Notes: generated by a model not told the origin, from the sequence alone. A stretch of DNA of 64,000 nucleotides from Eulemur rufifrons (GCF_041146395.1 NC_091006.1:3726001-3790000); one strand, 5' to 3'; counted from the stretch's first letter, positions 49,931-64,000 are shown. Numbers and translations: made by a program.

Positions 49931-50379
49931 AAGAAAAAAGTGAAAAAATAAAATCACCTGGGACTCATCAGCATATGGGGGGTATTTACAGTCATGGGGC
50001 TGAATGAGAAGCCCACAGCCTGGGAGGAGGCAGAGACGAGAAGATGCCTGAGGCTGGGCCGGTGCTAGAACACCTGAGGTCAAGGAGAGGAGGGAGGTGG
50101 GCAGAGGAGGCGGAGAAGGAGCAGCCTGAGAGGAAAGAGGAACACCAGGGGACCACAGCGTCCCCAAGTTCAAGAGAAGACTGTGTGGAAAGATCATGAA
50201 TCCAATCTACTGGGAGCTCAGGGAACGTGAGGACCGAGAATGAACCCCTGAATGTGGCAAGATGCAGGCGTTTCAGAGCAATGGTGAGGACAAAATTCTA
50301 ATTACAGTAGTTTAAAGAGAAAATCTGGGGAGGAGCGTGTTCTAAAATTTGTGCCCGGGCTTTGTTTTAATCAAGCATA
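49931..50379. other. GC-moderate low-copy sequence
   Basis: Nothing recognised. A 101-codon minus-strand frame (49892-50197) has no recognisable domain. Confidence 0.35.
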
Positions 50380-50870
50380 GTAAGGCAGGCAGGGACAGAA
50401 ATGATTGTCATGAAGGAAGAAATTTATACTCACAGATCCCTAAAAACAGGAGGCTCGGCACACCAGGTAGAGGGGTCACAGGGCAAGCCCCAGGGTCGGC
50501 CAGGAGCCAGGAGGAGAGAGGGAAGAGCGTGGCCCAGAGCCTTTATTGGGTTCTCGTGCAGAGGGCGGGGCAAGGCCAGGTGGATACACTGAGTAAGCCT
50601 AGGATTGCATACTTTGAATATTCCAGCCGGCTCTGGGCTATAGGAACAGTCCCTAGTTGTCTGGTACCTGGCCGTGGGATGATTTAGGGTGGGGGAATAT
50701 TGGCTTGGTGTGTGAAAGCTTGATAAAGGAGATGGTTGGGGGCTTGGGCTCTGGATTGGTTGGTTTGTACGTCAAAGGCATGCTTGCAGGAAAGTCGTCT
50801 GCTATCTCTAGGAGTTTGCCAGCTCTGGAAGCGGCAGTCTGTCCAGGATCAAGGCCCTAAATGCCAGAGC
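50380..50870 (-). mobile_element. Possible LTR, family not assigned
   Basis: The block contains CACCAGGTAGAGGGGTCACAGG, GAGCCTTTATTGGGTTCTCGTGC and GGTGGATACACTGAG, then TTGGGCTCTGGATTGGTTGG. The arrangement (a TTTATTG word on the plus strand, likely an antisense poly-A signal, followed by GC-rich and then TTGG-repeat text) resembles an antisense ERV LTR. I cannot name the family and the edges are approximate. Confidence 0.35.
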
Positions 50871-52363
50871 ACCAGAAATACAGAAAATGAGAAAATATAG
50901 TCAATACAGAGTGGAAATGGTATGTCTACCCAACTCTTGAGAAATTTTAGCTATAAAAGGGAGCAGAAAACATGGTTATAAATGGGGAAGACATGGGACA
51001 AGAAGGGCTAAGATGAGAGAGACTATAATAGCGTGGTTTTATACTGCTGGAAAAGGAAAGACTTGGTAGAAAAGCTTATGGGTGGGAGAATGAAGGGAGG
51101 AGCAGCTGAACAGGAGGAGGAGTGGGGTGCAATGCTCGAGGGGGGCTGCTTCCGGCAGGCAGAGGGCCAGGGTGGGAACAGCGGCAGGGAGGCTGGTGGG
51201 TTTGATTTGCTGAGTGATGAGACAATTCTCATTTTATTGCTTCTAGTTTCTCAGTGAAATAAGAAACAAGGTCATCATCTGAACATGAGGAAGGGAGAGG
51301 GTGCTGCAGAATGGAGGAGAAGGCATGAAACTGCAGTTTTGGAGAGCGGCAGAGCGAACCAACTGGAGAAATGGATTTGTATTTCTGAGCTATGCTGCGG
51401 GTCCACTTGTGGTTTGTGATCATAAAGTTAAAGTTGGGCCAAATCAGCGTGGTACTGGCTGAGGGAGCTGGGAGTATTCTAAGAAGAGGGTATAGTTCTG
51501 GACTACACACATATAGGTAGTAATATTTCTAGTTACCTAAAAAGGACCAGGAAGATTTAATTCAAATGAGAACAGAGATTGTTTCCAGGAAGTAGAATTA
51601 TGGGTGGTCTTTGCTAACCTCTTTATATTTGGGGGGATTTTCGTAAGATTTTGCAAAAAGTGTGTATTTCAATATGCAAACAGATAAAAATAATAAGGCT
51701 GTTTCAAAAATGGGGGGAAAACTAAAAACCCAGCAAAAGGAGATTTTGTTGGGAAAGAAAACAACTAACCCAATTTCCTGCAGAAAAACTGTCATCCTAA
51801 ACGAGGATGCTTTCTTGACTATTAATTTGGATATTAATGATAACTCTCTACAACAGGAGAAATGCTAATGAATCACATGGGAAAAATGAAGAAAAGCACA
51901 ATACTGGAAAACACGCCAAAGACAAATCTGCAAAGCTACTTAAAACATAAAAGGATGTCTTAATAGGACGTGTGTGTCCTCTTGGGGGACTTCCAGGTGA
52001 AATGATTGAAGGTAATTTTCCAGCCGTCCCTGGAAGGTGGTGTAAAGAGGAAACATTCCCTACTAGATCATTCTATGAAATAATAGAGCAAAAGATGAGG
52101 AAAGCCTCAGCAAGGCTTATGATGTTTATTCGGAAACCCAGGCAAGGGTTGCAGTCTGTTTCCTGTGTGCCTGCAGCCCGACTCTGCTCCCTGACGGCCG
52201 GGATGGGTGGGCCCAGCCCCTTCCTTGTCCCATGGCAGACTGAACAAAGGGGTCTGATTTGGGAGGGGATGGGCGACTCCAGCTTTCCGGGCCCTGGGGG
52301 CCTGCAGGGTATGGGAGTCCCGCTCATCCTGGGCAGCCACTCCAGCTGGTGGCTGGTACGCTT
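50871..52363. other. Low-copy sequence
   Basis: No recognised gene or named transposon. The 137-codon plus-strand frame at 51972-52385 ends in the L1 T-run and has no recognisable domain. Confidence 0.35.
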
Positions 52364-52735
52364 TTTTTTTTTTTTTTCTATCTAACTATATTTTTGCACC
52401 CATTAACCATCCCCACTTTATCCGCCCCCTCCCCACTACCCTTCCCAGCCTCTGGTAACCGTCATTCTGCTATCTCCATGAGATCAATTATTTTTAATAT
52501 TTAGCTCCTACATATGAGTGAGAAACACAAGACTTGTCTTTCTGTGCTTGGCTTGTTTCACTTAACATAATGTTCTCCAGTTCCATCCATGTTGTTGCAA
52601 ATGGCAGGATTTCATTCTTTTTGGTGGCTGTATAATATTCCATTGTGTGTATATACCACAATTTCTCTATCCATTCATCCACTGATGGACATTTAGGTTG
52701 ATTCCATATCTTGGCTACTGCAACTAGTGCTGCAC
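52364..52735 (-). mobile_element. 5'-truncated L1MA/L1PB 3' end, antisense
   Basis: The minus-strand frame 52494-52682 reads MDEWIEKLWYIHTMEYYTA and ATTWMELENIMLSETSQAQK, matching the L1 ORF2 C-terminus. The plus strand shows TTCACTTAACATAATGTTCTCC and GGCTGTATAATATTCCATTGTG. The T-run at 52363-52378 is the poly-A tail. GGCTGGTACGCTTTT before and GGCTGGTGCTTTT after are probably the target duplication. Confidence 0.9.
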
Positions 52736-54439
52736 GGCTGGTGCTTTTGAAAGGTCCCCTCTGTCAGCCACAGTTGCGTCATCTAAACACCAAATCTTCT
52801 AAAAAGTGTCTATTTTTAGACACATTGAGAAGGACTCAATGTCTATAAGTTTGGTCAAGAAGCACCAACCTGTGGACTTAGGGAAAAAATGCCTGATAAG
52901 TTTACACAGATATGCTACACTTTCATTTGATTTTACTAAATCTTGCCTTAAGTTTCTGTTGGAAGACATGGAGAAGGTACTTGATGGAAAGACCCTTCAC
53001 CTCCTTCCACTTTAAATTTTAAGGATGATAAATTACCATGAAATTAATTTAGCTTTACTATTACACTTTTACTGCACTTCCTGAGCCAAGGACATTTTTA
53101 TGTTTAAGTCTTTGTAGATGTAACGTTTTATATGCCTGAAATACCTCTGCATATAATACTGATATTGGAAAAATCTATTAATATTTTGTAAAATGATATG
53201 TCTGGTATGGCATTTGGTTTTTTTTCTGGGGGAAAAGAGCATAATTCTGCAATATGCTGGGAGTTCTACTGGATAGACTGCACAAGCACGACAGATGCAG
53301 TAGGTATAGGTAGAGCCCTTCATGAACAGGCAACTATGTCTGAAAAGATAATTTCTGATATAATTGGAATTGAAGGGGGGATTCTTAAGACTCTCAAAAA
53401 AAAATGTTTTTCTGAGTACTTTGCTTTTTAGACAGAAAAAAATTAACTCCTAAAGCCATCCAGCTTGCACAAAGAGAGTCGGGGGCTCTCTCTGGGATGC
53501 TATTATAATAGGGTTCAGCACATTCCAGCACGATTGTTTGTTTCAGACACTTGGCAACTTTATAAGGTTGGTAAGAGCGATGAGCAATTCTGCTTTGCCT
53601 GACCTCATTTAAGAACAAGAATACACATTCTTTTAGAGTTTGAAACCCCAAGTATTCATGCTTTAATCTTTCAAGCTCCCATCTTCTCAGGGCACCCTGG
53701 GCTTTCATCAGTGCTTTTCTCATAGTCATGCCTCTTATAGTTTTATAATATTTTAAAAGGCAATACTAGAAGAGTTTAAGGCATTGGTATCCATTTTCCA
53801 TTAAGCAAAGTGTCAAAACTACTCATGCTGTACTATAGAGTCACCACCATGACAACAGTTTTAATTTTAAACCCATTTTCCCCATTCTAATGATATTAGA
53901 ACTTCACCCATGGCACTCCTACCTTATAACTTTCATTTTTAATTAAAGAAGTTAAATTGGCAACAGAAAACACTTTGCTTTCACATTAGCTTTGTTAATA
54001 AAAAGTGAAAGTTAAAAGCAGTGTACCTGTGGATAAAATCTAGTTCCAAATTCCAGTTTTACCTTTATCTCATAAAGGTCTATGCTTATGACAATCAAAA
54101 ATAAAATAAAAGGGGCAAGGAAACATGAAAATATTTTAAAAGTATTTTTGTCTGACTGCTAGTCTAAATTAGACTCGCTATTTTCAGAATTTCATAATTC
54201 TAAAGACACTTTGCAAAATGATACTTAGATAAATAGTAATGAGGGGCAGCAAAAATTGCAAAGAAAGTGAAATGAAAATAATTCTTCTCAAAAGAAAACA
54301 TGGTAGATGTTGATGCGTAAGGAAAACCCACAGTTATCAAATCTAACAAAAGAACTAATTTTGAGGCACTATACAGCAATATATAAATTTCTATTATCAC
54401 AGTATGAACAGGTTAAAATATTTGTGGTTAATGTAAAGG
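52736..54439. other. AT-rich low-copy sequence
   Basis: No named transposon. A 111-codon minus-strand open frame at 53394-53729 (starts MTMRKALMKAQGALRRWELE) stands out for an AT-rich region, but contains no domain that I recognise. Confidence 0.35.
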
Positions 54440-57045
<2,606 letters not shown>

Positions 57046-58728
57046 CAAATCAAGTGAATTCTCATAAAAAAATAGCATCTCCTCTTAAAATGATAGTTTG
57101 CACACATGCATCTACTTTCACTTTCTTCCTAAACCTCACTAAAATTACAGTAGTTATTTTTCAAAAATATAGATAAATAACAAACATAAACCTACAAGAA
57201 TAGAAAAAAATAACAACAAACTTTTGGAAGCTGGAAAGCAGGTGGAAGAATAATTTAACAGACAGAAGAATGCCAGATCCTAAACTAAGAACTGACCCAA
57301 TCTATACCATGCTGCCTTCAAAATCCTTCTATTTGTGCAAATCCCATTTTTCTCCAAAAGCCTCCTTTTGTGCATCAGTAATATTCCATCGCACAATTCA
57401 CTCTAAAATCCTACCTCTGTGACCCAAATAATAACGATAACAAACCACTACCTATGAAATATTTACAAAGTTTCCCCGTGTAATGTCGTCTTTATAAAAT
57501 AGATAAACGTTAGCATTTGGGGGTTCTCAAATTCTTTTTTATTGTTCAATAGTATTTCCCCAATTTGAGTGTAAATTTCTTTAAGAATTTCTGTTTTATC
57601 CAGTTTTAAAATTTTTCACAGCACCGGACTCCAAGTAGGTAATCGATAAGTATCTATTGTAAGTTGGAGCAGTTCATAGACTACATACCCACTGATCTTC
57701 ATTGAAGCCAATGAGCTAATGTCCGGTTAGCAATCAAAAATAAAGGGAGCACATCTTTACTGCCATTTCAGGCCCCTTGCCACCAAAAAATTTGCCAGTT
57801 GTCCTGCATGACAGCAGGTGGTATAATCAGAGACCCATCTATCCACTTACTGCAGGGTGACCTGCCTGGTTTAGCATTTAGCAATCAGACTTCTAAATAG
57901 CAATAAACCCCATGCTGGGTAGGCAACAGATGAAAAAAAAAAAAAAAAGATGCCTTTTATGGCACTTCATGATAATGGCTTTATTGCCAAAAGCCATATT
58001 AGCAGAAGATGGAAGATTCAATTTATAGAATCTCCTGAATGTCTGTATGTTCAGCAACAGCCTGTTTATGCCCAAGAAGAGATCAGTGTCTGTGGAAAAT
58101 GTATTTGAAGAACAACCCACAATGCTATTCTGCTCTGCCAAGTAAGAGTCCACAATTCTTTTCTTTTTCGAGCCAAAACTAACCAAATGAATTAGTTTAT
58201 ATTGCTCTGAACTTCAGCATCAGAGTGAAGCATCGAGAATTAGGACCACCCCACTCATTGTGATGATCTAAAAGTCATTTAAAACAATTCAGAGCCATGT
58301 CAGAAAAACTTCCTTCTTTTTGAGACAACAAAAACAGATGGAAAACTGCTAAAATGGCTCAAGTATGTGGCATTTTTATAACATTTATGTGGCTCTTGAA
58401 AAAAAAACCAGCTTTAATTGACTTTGCGCTTCCCATGTCCTAGTTCTGTCAAAAACCTCCTCTGGTTTTTTGGGGGACTGAAATTGGAGAACAAACCATT
58501 CAGAATATATGGTTAATTACTATAATTCGGAGACAACGTACTCTTCCTCGGGTTCTTGCTAAAAAGGCAAGGGAGAAAGGGCAGCAGAAGGAAAAATTTT
58601 AAATAAAACCCATTTCTTAAGATGGCATTAAAAACAAAACAAACAGTGGAATTAAACTTGCAATAAATTTGACTGGGTGGCCTAAGAGAACCTCCAGCTC
58701 CCTGCGTGACCTCAAGAATGCCACTAAA
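57046..58728. other. AT-rich low-copy sequence with a possible retroposed end
   Basis: I recognise no gene. An AATAAA at 57902-57907 followed 25 nt later by 16 A (57933-57948) looks like the 3' end of a retroposed mRNA. Other text is unassigned. A 97-codon minus-strand frame (57893-58186) runs through the poly-A (as poly-T) and is probably chance. Confidence 0.35.
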
Positions 58729-58886
58729 GGCCGGGCACAGTGGCTCACACCTGTAATCCTAACACTCTGGGAGGCGGAGGCAGGAGGATCACTTGAGCCC
58801 ATGAGTCTGAGGTTGCAGTGAGCTATCATGACGCCACTGCACTCCACCTGGAGCCACAAAGCGAGACTGTCTCCAATAAATAAATA
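58729..58886 (+). mobile_element. Monomeric Alu-related SINE (FLAM-like or deleted Alu)
   Basis: About 158 bp start GGCCGGGCACAGTGGCTC and run through CACTTGAGCCCATGAGTCTG and AGTGAGCTATCATGACGCCACTGC to AAATAAATAA. It is a single arm or a dimer with its middle lost. The target duplication is AGAATGCCACTAAA at 58715-58728 and AGAAGGCCACTAAA at 58887-58900 (one difference). Confidence 0.9.
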
Positions 58887-59389
58887 AGAAGGCCACTAAA
58901 CCCCCTCTCTGTTTCTTATCATCCTCATACAAAGAATAAGGAAGTTAATATACTTCCAACACCAAATATCAGTGCCAAAGGAGGACTTGATAACCTTAAT
59001 TACCTGCCTTATTCTGTACGTGAGGTATCTTAAAAGGGATGTTGTGCAAACAAATGCAAGCATGACAGTTCTCTAATTCTTAGAAGGTGTGAGCAATGGG
59101 TTTAAAAAACAAATAAGGAAATTAAAAAAAAATCTTTCACCTTCTTTATGGACAAATCTGACCTTGGGTTAACGTTTTAGCTCTGTCCTCCTGGAAACCT
59201 GACAGAGGTGGCATGTCAGCTGTGTCACCAGGCTGTCACTGGATGAGGGAGGAAGGCACAGAGAACAGCCCACTGGAGCAAGTAAATGGTGCTCAGTAGG
59301 GTTGATCTGGGCCCACGGCTCTGGCTAGACCTAAGAAAACTCCACGAGATGGTAGCTTAATAGAACAAGATCACTATACAAATTTAAAG
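58887..59389. other. Low-copy sequence
   Basis: Nothing coding or repetitive recognised. Confidence 0.35.
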
Positions 59390-60590
59390 TATGGGTATAT
59401 TTTAGTCACTTTATCATTACTGTTTCCTTTTGTTAAACCTTTTTGTTATAAAATAAACATTATTTAAAAACAGAAATCTTGTAAACACTGCCAAAGTCAA
59501 GAAACAAATTTACCAGCCACCCCAAAAATCTCTCCAAGTGCCTTGTCCTAATGTCAGCCCCTTGCTACTCCCCTAAAGGAAACACTAGCCTGGCTTTTTA
59601 TAGCAATAACTTCTTTGCCTTTCTTTTGGTTTGGGGGGGGGGCTTGTATCACCAAGTATGCACCCCTAAACACTATAGTCTTTCCCTTTTTTAAAAAGTG
59701 TGATATGTCTTTTAGGTCCCTCTTAATTTTACAGGGTTCTCCATCCCTTTCTTTTCATTACAATTTATCTGTTGAAAACTCCGGGGCATTTGACCTGCAG
59801 TTCTCACAGTCCGGTTTTGCTGATTGATACTTTTGCTGGAACTCAACAAGTTCCTCTACATTTCTTGCAAATTGGGAGCTGGATCAGAGTTAGGTTCAAT
59901 GCCTTTGGCGATACCATAGGTGGTGTTGAGTTCTTTCATTCGGAGACAAATAAGTTTCCATGGTTGTTCTTTTTGGGAGGTGAGCAGCTGTCAAGGCACA
60001 ATGCCTAAATCCATTAAAATGGTGATATTCTAATTCTGTCATTTCCTCTTCATTTATTAGTTAGCATATTTTTATAAAGAAATGCATCCCCTCTTCTATC
60101 TCTGGTCGCTATTCCCTCCGGTCACCCAGGAAAGGCAGGATAAATGCTTTCTTTATTTACTAATTTCAGATAATAAATTTCATTCCTCCTATCCGCTGAA
60201 GGATTATTTAGTTTTATTTTAAAGTTGTTATAATCTCATGAACTTAAACATATTTTGATATTTTGATTCATTACAAATATTTCTCTTATTATAGCTCAAA
60301 TGGTCCCAAATTTGGCCAATAAAGATCTTTTTCAAATTAGCACCTAAGTCCTTTTGGCATGACCTTAAAGTCTCTGCTAGCTTCGTCAGTATTTGGTATG
60401 ATAAGATGTTCCAGTTCATTTTACACATTTTCTGCCCTAGACCCGGAATCACCCATTTCTCTAAGAGCCCCGGTTTAAGTGGGAAATTGTATTTTAAGGC
60501 TAAATTGCTTTCAAGTCCAGTTATTTTGTTAGACTGTGTCTCGGAGCTGGTCGTTCTAAGTTATCCATTCTGGATCAATATTCTCCCTAG
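59390..60590 (-). mobile_element. Old L1M 3'UTR, antisense
   Basis: The plus strand follows a known antisense L1M pattern: CAATTTATCTGTTGAAAACTCC, AGTCCGGTTTTGCTGATTG, CAACAAGTTCCTCTACATTTC, TAGGTGGTGTTGAGTTC, CCATTAAAATGGTGATATTC, TTTCTTTATTTACTAATTTC, ATGATAAGATGTTCCAGTTC and TAGACCCGGAATCACCC. Several frames cross it by chance. Confidence 0.7.
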
Positions 60591-61420
60591 GGTATTACCT
60601 CCCCCTACACTTCCGGTTGCCCATGTGTGAGTGTGAACTGGTACCCACGGGCATCCGTCTCAGCACCAGAGCTCCCAGGGAAGGAGTGCAGAGGCTGCAG
60701 GGAGGTGCTGCCGGGTTGCACCCGTGCAGAACTGGTCGCTGCAGCAGCAACGTCTAGAAGAGGAGATGAGTACACAGGCGGCGTCCAATGCAGGATCCAG
60801 TGAAGTTCTTACCATAGGAAAAGTGAAAACTTTTAACGGATGTTCTACCTTTCACCATGGTGTGATTAATCACTTTCTAAAGAAGTGAAGACAGAGTCTG
60901 ACACCAGATTTTTATTCATTTCACGTGTAATAAAGGACATATAAAGTGCTATACAGATGTAAAAGAATACTTTATTAGTCACCTTTACAGAGAACACACC
61001 TGCCCCTGCTCTGACAGACTCGTTTCTCCCAAATTATATGTGATTTGCACATGGGCTCCAGTCTTCTTTACCTTCAGAGCACTTATGAGCTCTGCCGCCA
61101 GCTGACACAGAGCAGGCTCGGCCGCGCCCCGACCTCACCAAGCAGATGAAGAGTGATTCTTCCTGTTGGATGCCACTGGCCTCACCAGGGAGGCCCGGGA
61201 GACTGTTCTTTGACACACAGCCTGCTTCTCCCACCATCCATCAGAAGCCACAGGTTTTCATATTTTTTTCAATGACTCAACAATGTCCTAACTGAATCTT
61301 TATAGCTTAATGTGAGTTTTTACTATTCTTTCATCCCTTAATATCCTCTTTAATCAGGATAATGTTCCAAAATACTCTTTATCCAACTTACCACTTAGCC
61401 TAATATAGTGCAAGTACATA
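60591..61420. other. Low-copy sequence, partly GC-rich
   Basis: No gene recognised. A GC-rich block near 61040-61240 carries a 67-codon minus-strand frame without a known domain. The block may be an old repeat that I cannot name. Confidence 0.35.
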
Positions 61421-62172
61421 CAGCCATGTGCCACGTAAGGATGTCTCAGTCAATGACAGACCATATGCACAATGGTAGTCCCTTAAGTTTATAATACTGC
61501 TATAGTTTGGTGTGTTTTTCCCCTCCAAATCTCGTGTTGAAATTTAATTCCCAGTGTGGGAGGTGGGGGGCTAATGGGAGGTGTCTGGGTCGTGGGGGCT
61601 GACCCCTCATGAACAGATTAATGCCCTCCCTGAGGGAGGTGGGGTGAGTCAGCTCTTGCTCTATTAGTTTCCCCGAGAGCTGGCTGTTAAAAAGAGCCAG
61701 CAACTCCTCTCTCTCACTTCCTCTCCTGCCACGTGACCTCTGCACATGCCAGCTCCCCCTCACCTTCTGCCAGGAGTAGAAGCAGCCTGCGGCTCTCCCC
61801 AGATGTAGATTCCCTATCTTGAACTTTTCCGGACATCAGGATCATGAGACAAATAAACCTTGTTTCTTTATAAGTTACCCAGCCTCAGGTATTCCTTTAT
61901 AGCAACTCTAAGTGGACTAAGATAAATACTGTATTTTTGTTGTGCCTTTTCTACATTTGGACATGTTTAGACACACAAATACTTAGAGTGTGTTAGAGTT
62001 GCCTGCGGTATTCAGTATAGTAACATGCTGGCCACCTAGGAGCAATAGGGCTATGCCATGTAGCCCAGGTATACAGCAGGTTTTCGTGAGTACACTCTAT
62101 GATGTTAGTGATGAAATCACCTAACAACACATTTCTCCAAACATATCCCCATCAGTAGGTGACACATGACTG
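61421..62172. mobile_element. MER2/Tigger1-type DNA transposon, split by an LTR
   Basis: The ends are CAGCCATGTGCCACGTAAGG and inverted GTAGGTGACACATGACTG, and both flanks are TA. Internal words include CCATATGCACAATGGTAGTCCC, GTATTCAGTATAGTAACATG and GTGAGTACACTCTATGATG. These fit the non-autonomous Tigger1 derivative called MER2. Orientation is not settled. An MST LTR interrupts it at 61498. Confidence 0.85.
61498..61924 (+). mobile_element. MST-type MaLR LTR inside a DNA transposon
   Basis: It begins TGCTATAGTTTGGTGTGTTTT and shows CTCGTGTTGAAATTTAATTCCC, TAATGGGAGGTGTCTGGGTCG, CATGAACAGATTAATGCCC, TCCTCTCCTGCCACGTGACC, CAAATAAACCTTGTTTCTTTATAAGTTACCCAG and the end CTAAGTGGACTAAGATA. The 5-bp target duplication AATAC lies at 61493-61497 and 61925-61929, as expected for MaLRs. 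It is the same LTR type as at 18027, with many differences. Confidence 0.95.
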
Positions 62173-62479
62173 TATCTCCCTGACTCTATGTCCCTAAGGT
62201 CTTGACCACACCTTAGTTTTCTCTGCACCCCCAGGATGTAGCATGTAGAATCACCCGAGAAATTTTAGTTAAGCTGAAATTTAATTCAATTTTACCCTTT
62301 TAGTTTTAGAAATGCCCGAAGTATGGTTGTCTTTTAGTAAATGCACATATAAGGTGTTAATTTCATCCCCAGATGACAAGCTTTGTTTTATAGTCTGGGG
62401 TCCTCTGTTTGGCTTATCCTTGCTCTAAGTCATCACTGGCCTTGGGATCAGGAGCTTCATGCCAGACTCTGCATGTCAA
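62173..62479. other. Low-copy sequence
   Basis: Nothing recognised between the MER2 element and the MIR. Confidence 0.35.
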
Positions 62480-63045
62480 ATGACAATAAGAGCCAACATC
62501 AACTGGGTGCTTGCTGTGTGCAAGACACCACTCTATGTCCTCGATACATTTTGATTCATTTAATGCCCCTATCTAACTACCTATATGAGGTAGTTACTAT
62601 TACTACCTCCATTGCCCAGGTGAGAAAAATCAGTAAGTTAAACAACATTTTAAAAAACATACGTAGGCCGGGCGTGGTGGCTCACGCCTGTAATCCTAGC
62701 ACTCTGGGAGGCCGAGGCGGGAGGATCGCTCGAGGTCAGGAGTTCAAGACCAGCCTGAGCAAGAGGGAGACCCCCGTCTCTACTAAAAATAGAAAGAAAT
62801 TATCTGGCCAACTAAAAATGTATATAGAAAAAATTAGCTGGGCATGGTGGCACATGCCTGTAATCCCAGCTACTCGGGAGGCTGAGGCAGTAGGATCACT
62901 TAAGCCCAGGAGTTTGAGGTTGCTGTGAGCTAGGCTGACGCCACGGCACTCACTCTAGCCCGGGCAACAGAGTGAGACTCTGTCTCAAAAAAAAAAAAAA
63001 AACATACTTAGGTCCCACAGCTAGGAAGTGGCAGCTTTATTTCCA
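62480..63045 (+). mobile_element. MIR SINE, split by an Alu
   Basis: The left part has ATCAACTGGGTGCTTGCTGTGTGC, AAGACACCACTCTATG and ATATGAGGTAGTTACTATTAC, then CATTGCCCAGGTGAGAAAA. The right part, after the Alu, continues TACTTAGGTCCCACAGCTAGGAAGTGGCAGC. This is one MIR, interrupted after its middle. Confidence 0.85.
62666..63002 (+). mobile_element. Strepsirrhine-type Alu inside a MIR
   Basis: A near-consensus dimer starts GGCCGGGCGTGGTGGC. The linker reads TCTGGCCAACTAAAAATGTATATAG and the right arm GTGAGCTAGGCTGACGCC. The target duplication is AAAAAACATACGTA before it (62652-62665) and AAAAAACATACTTA after it, with one difference. Confidence 0.97.
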
Positions 63046-63689
63046 GCATTTAACATGTTTTTGGCCATTTGTGCTCATAGAGCTGAATGACACATCTGTC
63101 GTAACACTCTGTGCTTCTTCTTGTTGCTGTCTTGGCTCCTCCCTAAACTTCCTATCATTTCTAAAACTCCCATTTCCACAATAGACCCGGACTCCTTTCT
63201 GAGAAATTAGAGTCATAAAAAAATAACTATGGTTCTTGCTAATTTGATCAAGTGCCTGTCCTATAGCCCCCTACAAAGGATGGCTCCTCCCAGGTGAGTG
63301 GAGGGGTTGAGCTGTTGGGTGCTCACAGTGGCTCCTGAGCACTCACTGTGTGTGGAGCACGGCGCTCTGCCTCATCATGCTCTCAGAGCTGGGGAAGAAG
63401 CCCTAAACACACGAACACACAAATAATACAAGCCCACAAATGAGCATGCCAGCAGAGTTCGGGAAGGGAGAAAGGACTGAGCTGAGTGGGAGGGCTTTCT
63501 AGATAACATTTAGACAGATGGAAAACAGAGGAGACAGCATCTCCAGCAGGGAGACCAATTCAGAAGAGGCACAGAAATGAGAACACAACTCCTATTGCTA
63601 TTCCCATTCTAGGTTTGGTGGATGCCTTTTGGGGGGAAAAGTGCAGAGACTGCCGCTAGCTCTTGAAAAAAACACCTAACAACAGTTTA
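63046..63689. other. Low-copy sequence
   Basis: No gene recognised. Short frames on the plus strand overlap the preceding Alu tail. Confidence 0.35.
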
Positions 63690-63960
63690 GACCAGGGATC
63701 AGCAAAGTACGGTCCTCAGGTTGCTTTTTTGTGAATGTAGCTTTTCTTGTACGGCCATGCCCATTCATTCATAGCTTTTGGGACTGTGTTAAGTAAACTA
63801 TATGGTAGAACATTGTCGTAGACTGACCTCCTACACCGGGTCCTGACAGACCACACCGCAACGGAGTCACTCATCCTAAGTGCCACGTAATCAAACTGAA
63901 ACTTTAAGAAAGCACAAAAATCTCCAAATACACTAGGTTTTCCTAAAAACTGGAGATTCA
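63690..63960 (+). mobile_element. Old DNA-transposon-like repeat, family not assigned
   Basis: The text GACCAGGGATCAGCAAAGTACGG, TTTTTTGTGAATGTAGC, ACGGCCATGCCCATTCATTC and TAGCTTTTGGGACTGTG follows a common primate repeat that starts with CAGTGGTCGGCAAACTACGGC-type text. I cannot name the family safely, and the orientation is uncertain. Confidence 0.5.
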
Positions 63961-64000
63961 CAGCAACCAATCAGAAAGGGCCCACTCAGCCTGAGCAGGT

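Noticed and set aside
52494..52682. Conserved-looking 62-codon minus-strand frame (MDEWIEKLWYIHT...)
   Set aside because: This is the C-terminus of L1 ORF2 in a 5'-truncated insertion, not a host gene.
62383..62928. 181-codon open frame on the plus strand
   Set aside because: Two thirds of it is translated Alu and the rest is MIR.

Overview
This window is nuclear DNA from a primate, most likely a strepsirrhine (lemur/loris group). The best evidence is the Alu elements. Most carry an AT-rich linker (AGAAAGAAATTATMTGGACA followed by (TA)n and AGAAAAAATTAGC) and a right arm reading TTGCTGTGAGCTAGGCTGA, both typical of strepsirrhine Alus. An L1 3' end at about 17.07-17.38 kb also looks like the lemur-lineage L1 tail. 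The species cannot be fixed from this sequence alone.

No complete protein-coding gene, rRNA, tRNA, CRISPR array or prokaryotic feature was found. Open frames here are short, follow base composition, or lie in repeats. The window reads as intergenic or large-intron DNA.

Layout. 0-17 kb is relatively GC-rich and holds old L2, MIR and MLT1 elements, a few Alus and long low-copy stretches, including a block with two spaced TAATTA motifs near 13.06-13.10 kb. 17-26 kb is AT-rich: a lemur-type L1 tail, an MST-type LTR, then opposed and nested L1M copies, with a Tigger-type DNA transposon that itself contains an Alu. 26-34 kb holds an L2, low-copy sequence and two copies of one LTR family, one split by an Alu. 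34-46 kb is dominated by two long, decayed L1M elements, the first with tandem 5'UTR units, plus a HAL1/L1 fragment and an L2. 46-54 kb is mostly low-copy sequence with L1 tails. 54-57 kb is a 5'-truncated L1 with a nested Alu. 57-64 kb holds a possible retroposed transcript end, a monomeric Alu relative, an antisense L1M 3'UTR, a MER2/Tigger1 element split by an MST LTR, and a MIR split by an Alu.

The items most worth checking are three sequence-only exon candidates: 47936-47992 minus (57 nt, in frame, good splice sites), 3750-3904 minus (CpG-rich, GTAAGT donor) and 29472-29753 plus. Others are a near-identical 27-nt direct repeat 1.49 kb apart (about 1460 and 2948), a roughly 155-bp unclassified repeat pair (45618 and 46670), and a tail-to-tail Alu pair at 13.4-14.2 kb. 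I saw no convincing evidence of an undescribed biological system. All family names come from remembered consensus patterns, and no database search was run.
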